64,000 bases of DNA. Origin: Flavobacterium enshiense DK69 (lineage in GTDB: Bacteria > Bacteroidota > Bacteroidia > Flavobacteriales > Flavobacteriaceae). The DNA lies in NCBI RefSeq assembly GCF_000498495.1, contig NZ_AVCS01000004.1, forward strand, positions 186,001 to 250,000, written 5' to 3'. The position numbers and the translations under genes were made by a program. Of this stretch, positions 24,875 to 33,173 are shown in pieces (within the stretch, counting starts at the first letter, position 1; each line of letters opens with the position of its first letter). The notes beneath the pieces were generated by a model, which saw only the letters and a list, made by a program, of their open reading frames with translations, had not been told where the DNA came from and ran no database searches.

Positions 24875-26477
24875 AATAGTAATAATCTAAATTTTTAAAA
24901 AACTCAACATTAGCTTTTAATGTTAGGAGCATGAAAACCAAGGAACCCAGAAAAAGTCCGATAACACTATATTCATATGAAATAAATCTGCTCGCAATAA
25001 AGCCTGTAACAGCATTGACAATGCATGCAACAACGATGGCTCTTAATGGTTTTATGGGTTGACCCAAAGTAAACAGGTGAAGCGTATTAAGCATTGCCCA
25101 AGCAAGAAAAAAATAGCTGATTCCACCAATTATAGCTACCCTGAAACTCACTTCTGCAAAAACTTCATTAAACTGTGCCTGGTAACCCCAGGATGACGTT
25201 ATTATGAAATAAATCAGTGTTGAAATTACCGCTCCGGAAATGCAAAGGATACCAATATGCTGCCAATACATTTTGTAGAGTCCGCCGTTGTATTTTTCAG
25301 CAAAACTGTAAGACGTATTTTTTTGGCCGATATCGATAAATTTTGAAAATGCTGCCAAGCTATATTCCGATACTCCGGAAAGAAGCAAAAAGAACAAAAT
25401 AGCTACATCCATTCCCAGTTCATATTTCTTTTCAAAATAAATCATGTACGGAACAGTACCGCTGACATCGGCAGACCAAGCTAGAATCCGATCTATGAAA
25501 ATGAATATGTAGATGAGTAATCCATAAAAAAAATAGTGATAATTTTGGTAGAGCATAACAGGTTTTTTTAATTCCATGTTAGAGTCTACCTGGCGTTTGT
25601 CGATTTTATTTTTAAAAAAATAATACAAATAAACCCGCGCCGAAATCACAGCTATCGAAATTCCAATCCAGTGTGAGGCATAAATAGAAATGGTTGTATA
25701 CTGTTTCAGGATAACAGCAATTATTGTAGCTAAAAATATCGCAAAAGAAACTATCCAACGCTGTTTTATGGTGTGCAAAGGAGCGATTATCAAAAGAAGC
25801 ATTCCTACCAAAAAGGCATACATAAACAAAACAAAAAGCAACTTAGCCGGATAAACATGAAAAATGAAATTAATGCAGAAAATAAAAAGCATGAACATGG
25901 CGATTGATTTGGCTCCTAATAAGACCAAAAAATCTATCGTTTTACGGGTCATGGTATAATCTTCGTAATTCCAGTAAAATGAGGCCTGTCTCCCAATTAC
26001 CTGCACAAAACCACCGGTTGAAATCAGTCCTACAATAACGCCCATTACTACTGCTGTAGACTGCATATGATTAAAACCAACGTAGGTCCACAATGAATAT
26101 CCGAAAAAAATGATAGCTATGATCTGGATGAAAACAGGCAATAAATGCAGGATTCCCAAAGGATAATATTTGCCAAAAATTTTCACCTTTATCATCATGT
26201 AATCTGAAACCTGAAATGTTTTGGTTTCCTCACTTTTTTCGAGCTCTTTTTCTTTTTTGTTTTTTAAGGCTATATAATCGGGAGCAGTCACCAACTGATT
26301 GAAAACCAAATCTGCCAAAGCGCGTATGGAAACCAAGCCAAAATCATTCATAGTGTCTTTGTCCCTGATTCCCAATGACTCAATTGTGGCAGCAACCACG
26401 CGATTGCTAACGGGTTTGCCAATCTTGTCCTTGATGGCATTTTTTAGGTTTTCTATATTTTTAAGATGATTGTTCAT
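24861..26477 (-). CDS. pelG: PelG-like polysaccharide flippase with N-terminal extension
   Basis: A 538-residue integral membrane protein with about 12 helices, the fold expected of PelG (a MOP/Wzx-type transporter). The family-type stretch begins near residue 130 with STAVVMGVIVGLISTGGFVQVIGRQASFYWNYEDY; PelG members share the helix-breaking GG near an early helix and a long final cytoplasmic tail. It carries an extra N-terminal part of about 105 residues, soluble and helical (NLKNAIKDKIGKPVSNRVVAA), which ordinary PelG of about 456 residues lacks. It would carry or help assemble the polymer across the inner membrane with PelF. Spacing is 12 nt after pelF and a 14-nt overlap with the hydrolase gene. 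Confidence 0.75.
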   Translation of the reverse strand: MNNHLKNIENLKNAIKDKIGKPVSNRVVAATIESLGIRDKDTMNDFGLVSIRALADLVFNQLVTAPDYIALKNKKEKELEKSEETKTFQVSDYMMIKVKIFGKYYPLGILHLLPVFIQIIAIIFFGYSLWTYVGFNHMQSTAVVMGVIVGLISTGGFVQVIGRQASFYWNYEDYTMTRKTIDFLVLLGAKSIAMFMLFIFCINFIFHVYPAKLLFVLFMYAFLVGMLLLIIAPLHTIKQRWIVSFAIFLATIIAVILKQYTTISIYASHWIGISIAVISARVYLYYFFKNKIDKRQVDSNMELKKPVMLYQNYHYFFYGLLIYIFIFIDRILAWSADVSGTVPYMIYFEKKYELGMDVAILFFLLLSGVSEYSLAAFSKFIDIGQKNTSYSFAEKYNGGLYKMYWQHIGILCISGAVISTLIYFIITSSWGYQAQFNEVFAEVSFRVAIIGGISYFFLAWAMLNTLHLFTLGQPIKPLRAIVVACIVNAVTGFIASRFISYEYSVIGLFLGSLVFMLLTLKANVEFFKNLDYYYYAAY

Positions 26478-26489
26478 TGTACATACTTT

Positions 26490-28049
26490 TTATGAAGCCT
26501 CCATAGTCTTGTTCTGTGCCAACTGAATATAAATCGATTGATTTTCAGTTTGATTTTCAGATTTTTGAGATGAATTCTTCATGATTTTATCATAGGCTTC
26601 TTCATATTCTTTGATAAATTTCCCGATAGTGAAATTCTCGGTCACTTTTTGGCGTGCATTTATCCCCATCTGTTTTCGTAATTCGTCATTTTGCAGAAGT
26701 TTGATAACACAATTCCCTATTTCTTCATAGTCTTTGGGTTTACAAATAAATCCGCAGTTTTCATCCAAAGCTTCCGTCACACCACCTACATCGGTCGCCA
26801 CCACCGGAATTCCGCAACTCATGGATTCCAAAACGGTATACGGGAATCCTTCAGAAATTGAAGTAAGGATTGAAATGTCACCTTCACAGAAAAGTTGGTG
26901 CGGTTTACTGTGATAACCGGCCAGTTTAAAATTGTCCTGTAATTTCAATTCCTTAATAAGATCTTCGCACTCTTTCGTATATTCCGGAACAGCGTTATTA
27001 TCTCCATAAACCAAATACTGTACATTTGGAATTTGTTGTTTGACGACGTGGCAGGATTTTATCATTGTAATGATGTCTTTCAAGTCGAAAATACGCGCTG
27101 CCGCCACCACCGTCGGAATGCCTTTCAATGCCTCGGGTTTGGGAGCAGGAACAAAAAGATTGTGATCTATTCCATTGTATATCACATCGATAATATCCGG
27201 ATTAGCGCCATATAATTTTTCCCATATAATGTTGAATTTATTAACGGAAAGTATCATATCAGCCTTATAGTAAACCAACTCAGTAATGCTTTCTGAAAAT
27301 TTGACAAGCATTTTTTTGAGGAAATACGAATACTCAGATGAATTGATGGCTAATAATCTTTCACGGATGAATACGCCGTGTTCTGTAGCAATCATGGGGG
27401 TATTGTATCTGTATTTCAATACCAAAGCAGGAATTACCGGAAAACCGGAAATGGTCAAATGGGAAATGTCAACTTTAGGAACATCAATGGAAAGCGGAAT
27501 CAGGAATCGGTAAATCCAACGCATTCCAAAAGTCAAGTCATTTAATGAGGCTTCTTCTTTGGTGTTTTGGCTCAATTCGATTACCAAATCGCAAAAGCAT
27601 CTCCATACGGCCATACTCTGCATGGTTTTTTTATAATCATGCAACTGGAAAAACTGCCACATTTTAAAGATAATATCGTCAAAATCTTCAGCTTTTCGGG
27701 TATCAGAATAAATATTGGTAATCATTCTCCTGAAAATGGGAATGAATTCTTCTTTGACTATTTTTTCGTTCAGATCCTCTTTTTCATCAACAATCGTATA
27801 AAAATGTTTTCCGTAGTTGATCATTTCCTGTGGCTCCAGTGGTGCCCACAAAGGAACCTGAACAATTTGTTTCACATTGTCGCTTAAAACGTAACGCGGA
27901 CTGCTTTCATATTGTGCATTAATAGAATATAAAATGAAATTGGCGTTTTTGATTTCATTACAGAGCATGTGCGACCATGTGGAAACGCCGCCTCCATTAT
28001 AAGGATAAGTTCCTTCAAGAATCAAAAGGACATCGTACTTATTATTCAT
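26490..28049 (-). CDS. pelF: PelF-type family 4 glycosyltransferase
   Basis: A 519-residue GT-B enzyme. The N-terminus VLLILEGTYPYNGGGVSTWS is diagnostic of PelF, and the C-terminal domain holds the EX7E-type motif in SEGFPYTVLESMSCGIPVVATDVGG. The central ATEHGVFIRERL is also typical. PelF is a cytosolic polymerase that uses UDP-activated N-acetylhexosamine to build Pel polysaccharide with the PelD/E/G membrane complex. Length agrees with the roughly 507-residue Pseudomonas protein. It is the first gene of the operon, preceded by a 373-nt spacer. No PelX-type epimerase is in the window, so the sugar donor must come from elsewhere. Confidence 0.88.
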   Translation of the reverse strand: MNNKYDVLLILEGTYPYNGGGVSTWSHMLCNEIKNANFILYSINAQYESSPRYVLSDNVKQIVQVPLWAPLEPQEMINYGKHFYTIVDEKEDLNEKIVKEEFIPIFRRMITNIYSDTRKAEDFDDIIFKMWQFFQLHDYKKTMQSMAVWRCFCDLVIELSQNTKEEASLNDLTFGMRWIYRFLIPLSIDVPKVDISHLTISGFPVIPALVLKYRYNTPMIATEHGVFIRERLLAINSSEYSYFLKKMLVKFSESITELVYYKADMILSVNKFNIIWEKLYGANPDIIDVIYNGIDHNLFVPAPKPEALKGIPTVVAAARIFDLKDIITMIKSCHVVKQQIPNVQYLVYGDNNAVPEYTKECEDLIKELKLQDNFKLAGYHSKPHQLFCEGDISILTSISEGFPYTVLESMSCGIPVVATDVGGVTEALDENCGFICKPKDYEEIGNCVIKLLQNDELRKQMGINARQKVTENFTIGKFIKEYEEAYDKIMKNSSQKSENQTENQSIYIQLAQNKTMEAS

Positions 28050-28191
28050 CTCAAAAACAATTTGTTTTTATCAGAGGTAAAAAAAAATACCACTTCAAAA
28101 AAAATGAGTTAGTAAATCTTCAGGGATGTTTTTGAAATAAAGTACAGCTTGTGGTTAACTGCCATTAAACGAGTTAATGCATTGAATAACA

Positions 28192-28199
28192 CAAATTTA
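28192..28199 (-). promoter_or_regulatory. Candidate -7 element of the pelF operon
   Basis: On the minus strand this reads TAAATTTG, an exact TAnnTTTG match followed by TGTT. No TTTG/TTG lies at the proper distance upstream, so an activator may be required. It is the best such match between the pelF start codon and the divergent gene. Confidence 0.5.
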
Positions 28200-28260
28200 G
28201 ATTAAAATTACATCTTGCCTTAGGTATGCAGTGTTAAATCAGTTAAATAAAAAAAAATAC

Positions 28261-28272
28261 CGATGAAATGCA
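28261..28272 (-). promoter_or_regulatory. TGCATTTCATCG motif upstream of pelF
   Basis: On the minus strand TGCATTTCATCG starts at 28272 and lies about 62 bp upstream of the pelF -7 element. The identical 12-mer occurs at 16199-16210 upstream of the DUF4832 gene. A shared regulator is possible; see findings. Confidence 0.4.
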
Positions 28273-28374
28273 GCTGCAGTTCAATAATGGGCGCAATGTT
28301 TAGTCAGTTTACTTGGGATGAAAGATTGTGAAAAATAAATGCGTGTTTTTTATTTTAAAAAAGAGAATAAAGTT

Positions 28375-28382
28375 TATTTTTG
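28375..28382 (+). promoter_or_regulatory. -7 element of the small hypothetical gene
   Basis: TATTTTTG followed by C is an exact match to TAnnTTTG. Its position downstream of the ATG at 28339 means that ATG cannot be transcribed from this promoter, which supports the GTG at 28423 as the real start. Confidence 0.6.
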
Positions 28383-28422
28383 CAGTCCAATTTTCAAGTT
28401 CTTAACTAATCAACAAAATACC

Positions 28423-28791
28423 GTGGAAAATCCAACTGCACAAAAATTAATCAATAAAATCCAACTAGATTTATTCAAGAATGGATTTAATGCTGAAATA
28501 TTAATCACAGATTTAAAAAAATTAAGAGAATATGCTCTTGAAGAACAAAATCCTGTGTTAGTTAAAGCTATTCGTTTAACCTATGAGCATATTGAAAACA
28601 ATAATGGTTTTTTCATTGCCATTCCGGATGACGAACCTATTGAAGGATTTGATGGTACTTCGACCAATGTAACTGAGGAAACGACAAATATCGAGAGTTT
28701 AGAATATTTGATCTCTCTTTTCTCTGATTTAAAGAACAAAAACAACATAGCTGACTTAAGAGAATACAACAAATCTTTTATGGCGTATTAA
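28423..28791 (+). CDS. Conserved small acidic protein of unknown function
   Basis: A 122-residue soluble protein beginning MENPTAQKLI if GTG at 28423 is used. This start is preferred over the in-frame ATG at 28339 because a good promoter element lies between them and the first 28 residues of the longer form look non-coding. The sequence is mostly helical, with NGFNAEILITDLKKLREYALEEQNPVLVKAIRLTYEHIE, a short acidic IPDDEPIEGFDG turn, and a second helical pair. I recognise no named domain, though such a protein seems conserved in flavobacteria. No signal peptide. It ends before a strong terminator. Confidence 0.7.
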   Translation: MENPTAQKLINKIQLDLFKNGFNAEILITDLKKLREYALEEQNPVLVKAIRLTYEHIENNNGFFIAIPDDEPIEGFDGTSTNVTEETTNIESLEYLISLFSDLKNKNNIADLREYNKSFMAY

Positions 28792-28822
28792 TTTTAAAGA
28801 ACTATCTTTTTTACAATATAAG

Positions 28823-28848
28823 AACTACGCATTAAGCGTAGTTTTTTT
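28823..28848 (+). terminator. Rho-independent terminator
   Basis: AACTACGC / GCGTAGTT form an 8-bp stem around the loop ATTAA, followed by seven T residues, 32 nt after the stop codon of the small acidic protein gene. Confidence 0.9.
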
Positions 28849-28976
28849 ATAAGTTTTAGTTAAAAATGGAATTTTTCTTTAATTTCCGCGTTACATTTGA
28901 TGTGTTTTATGACAAAAACTCAAAGTTTAGACATAGGTATATGTTCTAAATGTTTAATTTTCAAACTTTTATTTAT

Positions 28977-29252
28977 ATGACACGTATTTTTAAAATTGTT
29001 GCTTTGCTGGAAGGACTTTCTCTTTTAGTATTATTCAGTAATATGATTTTCCTGAAACCGACAAATTTTGATTTGTATAAAACCCTGCTCTTCCCTATCG
29101 GAATGACACACGGATTGTTATTCGTAGGTTATATTGTCTTAGCGACAATGTTTAAAATGGAAGACAACTGGACGTGGAAGAAATATTTCCAGGTTTGCGT
29201 AGCGTCAGTAATTCCGTTCGGAACTTTTTACGTTGAGAAAAAAATACTGTAA
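28977..29252 (+). CDS. DUF3817-type small membrane protein
   Basis: A 91-residue protein with three membrane helices: FKIVALLEGLSLLVLF, MTHGLLFVGYIVLATMF and FQVCVASVIPFGTFYVEKKI. The EGLSLLVLF and GxxHGLLF elements are those of the DUF3817 family, whose function is unknown. I chose the ATG at 28977 (MTRIFK) because relatives begin here and the nine residues before it add nothing family-like. The MscS gene begins 9 nt later, so they are probably co-transcribed. Confidence 0.8.
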   Translation: MTRIFKIVALLEGLSLLVLFSNMIFLKPTNFDLYKTLLFPIGMTHGLLFVGYIVLATMFKMEDNWTWKKYFQVCVASVIPFGTFYVEKKIL

Positions 29253-29261
29253 TTTTAAAGC

Positions 29262-30500
29262 ATGAAAATCTTTAATTGGGCACATAAACTTCTAAAATCC
29301 TGGGATTTTAGCGATACGATTGCTGACTATATCAACCTGGCCGTTAATATTGTGGTCCTTATTGTTGTTGCTTATATTATAGATTATATTTTTAAAAAGA
29401 TTTTGATTATTCTGATGGCTATCGTGGCCGAAAGAACAAAATCAACTTTTGATGATTTTTTAGTTGCCAACAAGACAGCCAAATATGTTGCGCACCTTTT
29501 TACGCTTTCGTTCGTTTATAAAACCGTTCCCATTATTCTGAAAGAATTTGTATACTGGGAAGGCTTTTTCACGAAAGGGGTTAAATTTTACATCATTATA
29601 TTGTCGCTTTGGATCATCCGAAGTATTTTTCATTCCCTGAAAGATTACTTAAAAGATAAGCCGAAGTATAAAGATAAGCCTATTGACAGTTACATTCAAG
29701 TTGTAATGATTTGCTTGTGGGTGTATGGAATTACATACTTTATTTTAACGCTACTTAACATAGAATTTATAAAGCTTTTAACTGGATTAGGAGCTGTTTC
29801 TGCATTAATTATCTTGATGTTCCGGGATACGATTCTCGGATTTATTGCCAGTATACAGGTTACGGTGAACGATATGGTCCGTATCGGGGATTGGATTACC
29901 ATGGAAAAATATGGTGCTGATGGGGATGTAATCGAAATTAATTTGGTCACGGTGAAGGTGCAGAACTTTGATAATACCATTACCACAATTCCAACCTATT
30001 TTCTTATCTCCGACTCGTTTAAGAACTGGCGCGGTATGCTTGATTCGGACGGGCGTCGTTTAAAACGCTCGATTCTTTTGAAATCTAGTAGTATCCGCTT
30101 TTTAAATGAAGAAGAAATTGAAAACTTAAAGAAAATTCAATTGATTTCATCATATTTGAACGAGCGTCAAATGGATATCGATACATTCAATAAAAGTAAA
30201 TATATTGACAAGTCGGTCTTGATAAACGGTCGCAACCTAACCAATTTTGGTGTTTTCCGTAAATATATCGATTTGTATATTGCCAACCATCCGGGAATCA
30301 ACAAGGATATGTTGTTTATGTGCCGACAATTGCAGCCGACGCAAAACGGTATGCCTCTGGAGATTTATGCTTTCGTAAGAGATAAAAGCCTGGTGGAATA
30401 CGAAGCTATAATGGCCGACATATTCGACCATATTTTAGCTTCTGTACGTTATTTTGAAATGGAAATCAACGAAACCGGCGCTATTAAAATAGAATACTAA
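29262..30500 (+). CDS. Small-conductance mechanosensitive channel family protein (MscS-like)
   Basis: A 412-residue MscS-family channel of the YbdG-like type. It has about five membrane helices in the first 180 residues, the pore-helix region TGLGAVSALIILMFRDTILGFIASIQVTVNDMVRIGDWITM, and the beta domain EKYGADGDVIEINLVTVKVQNFDNTITTIPTY. The C-terminal alpha/beta domain continues to about residue 405. Such channels open on membrane tension to release solutes during osmotic downshock. It follows the DUF3817 gene by 9 nt and converges on the thioesterase gene with only 1 nt between the stop codons. Confidence 0.88.
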   Translation: MKIFNWAHKLLKSWDFSDTIADYINLAVNIVVLIVVAYIIDYIFKKILIILMAIVAERTKSTFDDFLVANKTAKYVAHLFTLSFVYKTVPIILKEFVYWEGFFTKGVKFYIIILSLWIIRSIFHSLKDYLKDKPKYKDKPIDSYIQVVMICLWVYGITYFILTLLNIEFIKLLTGLGAVSALIILMFRDTILGFIASIQVTVNDMVRIGDWITMEKYGADGDVIEINLVTVKVQNFDNTITTIPTYFLISDSFKNWRGMLDSDGRRLKRSILLKSSSIRFLNEEEIENLKKIQLISSYLNERQMDIDTFNKSKYIDKSVLINGRNLTNFGVFRKYIDLYIANHPGINKDMLFMCRQLQPTQNGMPLEIYAFVRDKSLVEYEAIMADIFDHILASVRYFEMEINETGAIKIEY

Positions 30501-30501
30501 C

Positions 30502-30870
30502 CTATTCTTCTACACTTGTTTTTCCGTGATTGGCAGGTTGTCCGAAACTGTCCAGATTTACCATCGTAATCGCATCTACAGTAATGATTACAGCTTTGGT
30601 CATGACGTTTCTAACTTCACAACGCATCGTTAAAGATGTTTTTCCAAATTTTACAATGTCTAAGCCGATTTCAATGATATCCCCTTGACGGGCGGAACTT
30701 GTAAAATTGATTTCCGACATGAATTTGGTAACAATGCGGTTGTTTTTTAAGATCATGATGGAATATAACGCAGCTTCGTCGTCAATCCAGGACAATAATT
30801 TTCCTCCAAATAGGGTTCCGTTTGCATTTAAATCTTCCGGTCTGACCCATTTTCTGGTTTGGTAATTCAT
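30502..30870 (-). CDS. Acyl-CoA thioesterase (hotdog, YciA/BACH type)
   Basis: A 122-residue single hotdog domain of the acyl-CoA hydrolase group: VRPEDLNANGTLFGGKLLSWIDDEAAL is the hotdog helix with the conserved N-x-x-G-x-x-F-G-G pattern and catalytic Asp, followed by FTSSARQGDIIEIGLDIVKFGKTSLTM. It hydrolyses fatty-acyl-CoA esters. It overlaps the end of the Nudix gene by 4 nt (ATGA), so the two form an operon. Confidence 0.85.
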   Translation of the reverse strand: MNYQTRKWVRPEDLNANGTLFGGKLLSWIDDEAALYSIMILKNNRIVTKFMSEINFTSSARQGDIIEIGLDIVKFGKTSLTMRCEVRNVMTKAVIITVDAITMVNLDSFGQPANHGKTSVEE

Positions 30871-31283
30871 AATTCAAATTTTTGTAAGGTCAAAGTTACA
30901 ATATCTAAATGATCAAATGCCAACTCTGGTAATTTTTTTATTGAAAACCATGCTACTTCTTTAGCGTCATCAGCGGCCTTGGCAACGGTTTCCGAAGAAA
31001 CGGTTCCAAAATAAGCTACGGAAATCATATGGCCTCTCGGATCGCGAAATGGTTTTCCAAAAGCGCCTATCTGTTCTAAATCAGAAACTTTAATTTGAGT
31101 TTCTTCTTCCAATTCCCTGATAGCAGCTGCTTTCAGATCTTCATTTTCATCGACAAATCCACCCGGTAAAGCCCAATGGTCTTTATAAGGTTCATTTTTT
31201 CGTTTGATCAGAAGCAATTCGTAATCTTCATTTTTTCGAAGGATAACCGCATCAACGGTGACAAATATTTTAGAAGTATACAT
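30867..31283 (-). CDS. Nudix hydrolase
   Basis: A 138-residue Nudix domain protein. The Nudix box is complete: GGFVDENEDLKAAAIRELEEET, with the REXXEE core, followed by the family-typical FGKPFRDPRGHMISVAYFG, which recalls ADP-ribose pyrophosphatases and the Nudix part of NrtR-like regulators. It lacks the winged-helix domain of NrtR, so it is probably an enzyme, acting on an ADP-ribose-like nucleotide. It precedes the thioesterase with a 4-nt overlap. Confidence 0.87.
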   Translation of the reverse strand: MYTSKIFVTVDAVILRKNEDYELLLIKRKNEPYKDHWALPGGFVDENEDLKAAAIRELEEETQIKVSDLEQIGAFGKPFRDPRGHMISVAYFGTVSSETVAKAADDAKEVAWFSIKKLPELAFDHLDIVTLTLQKFEL

Positions 31284-31380
31284 AGTTCAAAGTTTTCAAC
31301 ACGAAACTACTAATAACTTTTTAAATCATGGCATATATCGAAATTTCATTCTTCGTAACTTTAAATAAAGTATAAAAACC

Positions 31381-31776
31381 ATGGAAAATCGCGACACTTT
31401 TCTTCTTGATTTGAGAGGTGAACCTCTTGGAACGATTTCGGCTCAGTCAACTTCTGAAGAAGTTTTTCAGAACAGGACTTTACGACCTATACTGGTTATA
31501 CAGAACGAACTTTTTATCGAAGTATTTCTGAATTATGTTGTAAAACAAAAAAACGTATTCTTTTCATTATCACCGGAGAAAAAGATGATGTACATTGAAA
31601 ATGTGATTCAGCGTGACATCAAATTCAGGAATTCGCTCAAAGGGATTGTCATTGGACTTTTTACTGTTGAGGAATATAAAGAGTACATTAAAAATTCCTC
31701 AAATATCAATAAACGAATGATGAACATGCTGATTGAACGACTGAAAAACCAAGTAATGATTTTAATTGAAGAGTAA
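31381..31776 (+). CDS. Conserved cytosolic protein of unknown function
   Basis: A 131-residue soluble protein. It begins MENRDTFLLDLRGEPLGTIS, has a hydrophobic strand/helix LVIQNELFIEVFLNYVVKQKNVFF, and then a long helical region ending in NMLIERLKNQVMILIEE. No catalytic motif or known domain is recognised; similar flavobacterial proteins sometimes carry an unsupported glyoxalase label, and I see no glyoxalase metal ligands. It is a monocistronic gene with its own terminator. Confidence 0.7.
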   Translation: MENRDTFLLDLRGEPLGTISAQSTSEEVFQNRTLRPILVIQNELFIEVFLNYVVKQKNVFFSLSPEKKMMYIENVIQRDIKFRNSLKGIVIGLFTVEEYKEYIKNSSNINKRMMNMLIERLKNQVMILIEE

Positions 31777-31807
31777 ATTTAACCCTTATTACACCAATAC
31801 CACAAAC

Positions 31808-31840
31808 GAAAAAAGCTATCTTGATTGATAGCTTTTTTTT
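31808..31840. terminator. Bidirectional terminator
   Basis: AAAAAAGCTATC / GATAGCTTTTTTTT form a long stem with A and T tracts on both sides, in the gap between the convergent hypothetical gene and the DUF2461 gene. It should work in both directions. Confidence 0.9.
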
Positions 31841-31855
31841 ATGGATTTTAGTTTT

Positions 31856-32521
31856 TTAGTAAAGACTTTCTCCATTCAGATTGGTACCAAGCACCTCGCT
31901 CATATAATCAAAAAATGGGCGCATAGCCTGGAAAGTGTCTAATACTTCCTGTTTGAAATTAGGAGATAAAACCTCTTTATCAGAAAACGGTCGGGTAACC
32001 AGGTATTGCTTTTTTCTGATTAAATCAATCGCCGGATGCGTTTTATCGAAGCCTTTTGGAGCCGTTTTTAATTCATCCCCTTTCAATGCTCCGAAATACT
32101 TTTTAAAAGTACTGTCGGCCGTGATTGAGCGGATTTCTTCATCGTCCATTTCAAATTCTTTGCGGATGCGGAGTAAATCTTCAGGATTCGGATCCCAGAA
32201 GCCTCCACCCACAAAACTTTCTCCGGGTTGGATATGCAGATAATAGCCGCCTCGCAGCATTGGTTTGGTACGTGAAAAATGAACGCTGAAATGATGTTTA
32301 TACGGAGCCTTATCTTTGGAGAATCTTACATCTCGGTAAATTCTGAAAATCTGAACTTGATCAATACTGTCTTGTTTTCCTAATAGTCCAGCAATTTCAT
32401 TGAAAAACAACTTTGCTTTGTTATTATGTTTTTCGAATCGCTTTTTATTATCAGTAAACCACTCTCTGTTGTTGTTGAGCTTTAGTTCGGAGAGAAAATC
32501 CAGTTCGGCTTTTGTAATCAT
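31856..32521 (-). CDS. DUF2461 family protein
   Basis: A 221-residue protein of the DUF2461/TIGR02453 family. Typical features are the start ELDFLSELKLNNNREWFTDNKKRFE, the FRIYRDVRFSKDKAPYKHH motif, and GGYYLHIQPGESFVGGGFWDP. The conserved Arg, Lys, His and Asp residues suggest a ligand-binding or catalytic site, but no reaction is known for the family. It is separated from hisIE by 42 nt and could be read through from the his operon or have its own promoter; no clear -7 element is visible. Confidence 0.88.
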   Translation of the reverse strand: MITKAELDFLSELKLNNNREWFTDNKKRFEKHNNKAKLFFNEIAGLLGKQDSIDQVQIFRIYRDVRFSKDKAPYKHHFSVHFSRTKPMLRGGYYLHIQPGESFVGGGFWDPNPEDLLRIRKEFEMDDEEIRSITADSTFKKYFGALKGDELKTAPKGFDKTHPAIDLIRKKQYLVTRPFSDKEVLSPNFKQEVLDTFQAMRPFFDYMSEVLGTNLNGESLY

Positions 32522-32563
32522 TTTTTTATTTTAAAAATACGTCATTTAAAACTAACAGAAAAA

Positions 32564-33163
32564 TTATTTTTCTCTCGATTGCAGTACTTTTACCACATCG
32601 TTCAACTGAAAACCTTTTGCCTGCAATAAAATCAGATAGTGAAATAACAAATCAGCGCTTTCGTTTAAGAATAAATCATCGTTCGAATCTTTCGATTCAA
32701 TAACAACTTCAACAGCTTCTTCACCGACTTTTTGCGCAATTTTGTTTATCCCTTTTTCGAATAAGGAAGCCACATAACTTTTTTCAGATTCAGCTTTTTC
32801 TTTACGGTCTTTTATTGTTTTTTCTAATTTTGATAAAAAACCAAATTCCTGATTGTTAGTTTCTTGCCAGCACGTATCTAAACCAGTATGACAAGTAGGT
32901 CCGACGGGTTTTACTTTAACCAAAAGCGCGTCGTTATCGCAATCTTCCGTAACAGAAATTAACTCTAAAAAGTTACGACTCTCCTCGCCTTTTGTCCATA
33001 ACCGGTTCTTCGTCCTGCTGAAAAATGTTACTTTGCGGGTTACTAAAGTTGTATCTAATGCTTCCTGATTCATGTAGCCCAGCATTAATACATTTTTAGT
33101 TTCATTATCCTGAACAATGGCTGGAACTAATCCGTTTGCATTTTTATTGAAATCTATTTTCAT
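32564..33163 (-). CDS. hisIE: HisIE: phosphoribosyl-AMP cyclohydrolase / phosphoribosyl-ATP pyrophosphatase
   Basis: A 199-residue bifunctional enzyme for steps 2 and 3 of histidine synthesis. The HisI domain (about 1-105) has DCDNDALLVKV and the zinc ligands in CHTGLDTCW; the HisE domain (about 110-199) has the helical YVASLFEKGINKIAQKVGEEAVEVVIE. The ATG at 33163 gives the normal N-terminus MKIDF; an alternative in-frame ATG at 33187 would overlap hisF by 14 nt. It is the last gene of the his operon. Confidence 0.95.
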   Translation of the reverse strand: MKIDFNKNANGLVPAIVQDNETKNVLMLGYMNQEALDTTLVTRKVTFFSRTKNRLWTKGEESRNFLELISVTEDCDNDALLVKVKPVGPTCHTGLDTCWQETNNQEFGFLSKLEKTIKDRKEKAESEKSYVASLFEKGINKIAQKVGEEAVEVVIESKDSNDDLFLNESADLLFHYLILLQAKGFQLNDVVKVLQSREK

Positions 33164-33173
33164 TGTGTTTATT

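Larger units (their letters stand above)
28050..28422. other. Divergent spacer between pelF and the small hypothetical gene
   Basis: A 373-nt AT-rich region without coding signal. Going leftward it contains a pelF -7 element (28192-28199) and the 12-bp shared motif (28261-28272); going rightward it contains the -7 element of the small gene (28375-28382). The predicted pelF leader would be about 137 nt, long enough to hold post-transcriptional control, but no obvious hairpin or terminator is seen in it. Confidence 0.55.

Noticed and set aside
28217..28226. CCTTAGGTAT upstream of pelF, also found near 60222 upstream of lpxD
   Set aside because: A single shared 10-mer with no fixed relation to either promoter; probably chance in AT-rich spacers.
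28339..28422. 28-codon N-terminal extension of the small acidic protein
   Set aside because: A good -7 element lies inside it, and its residues look like translated AT-rich spacer. The GTG at 28423 was used instead.
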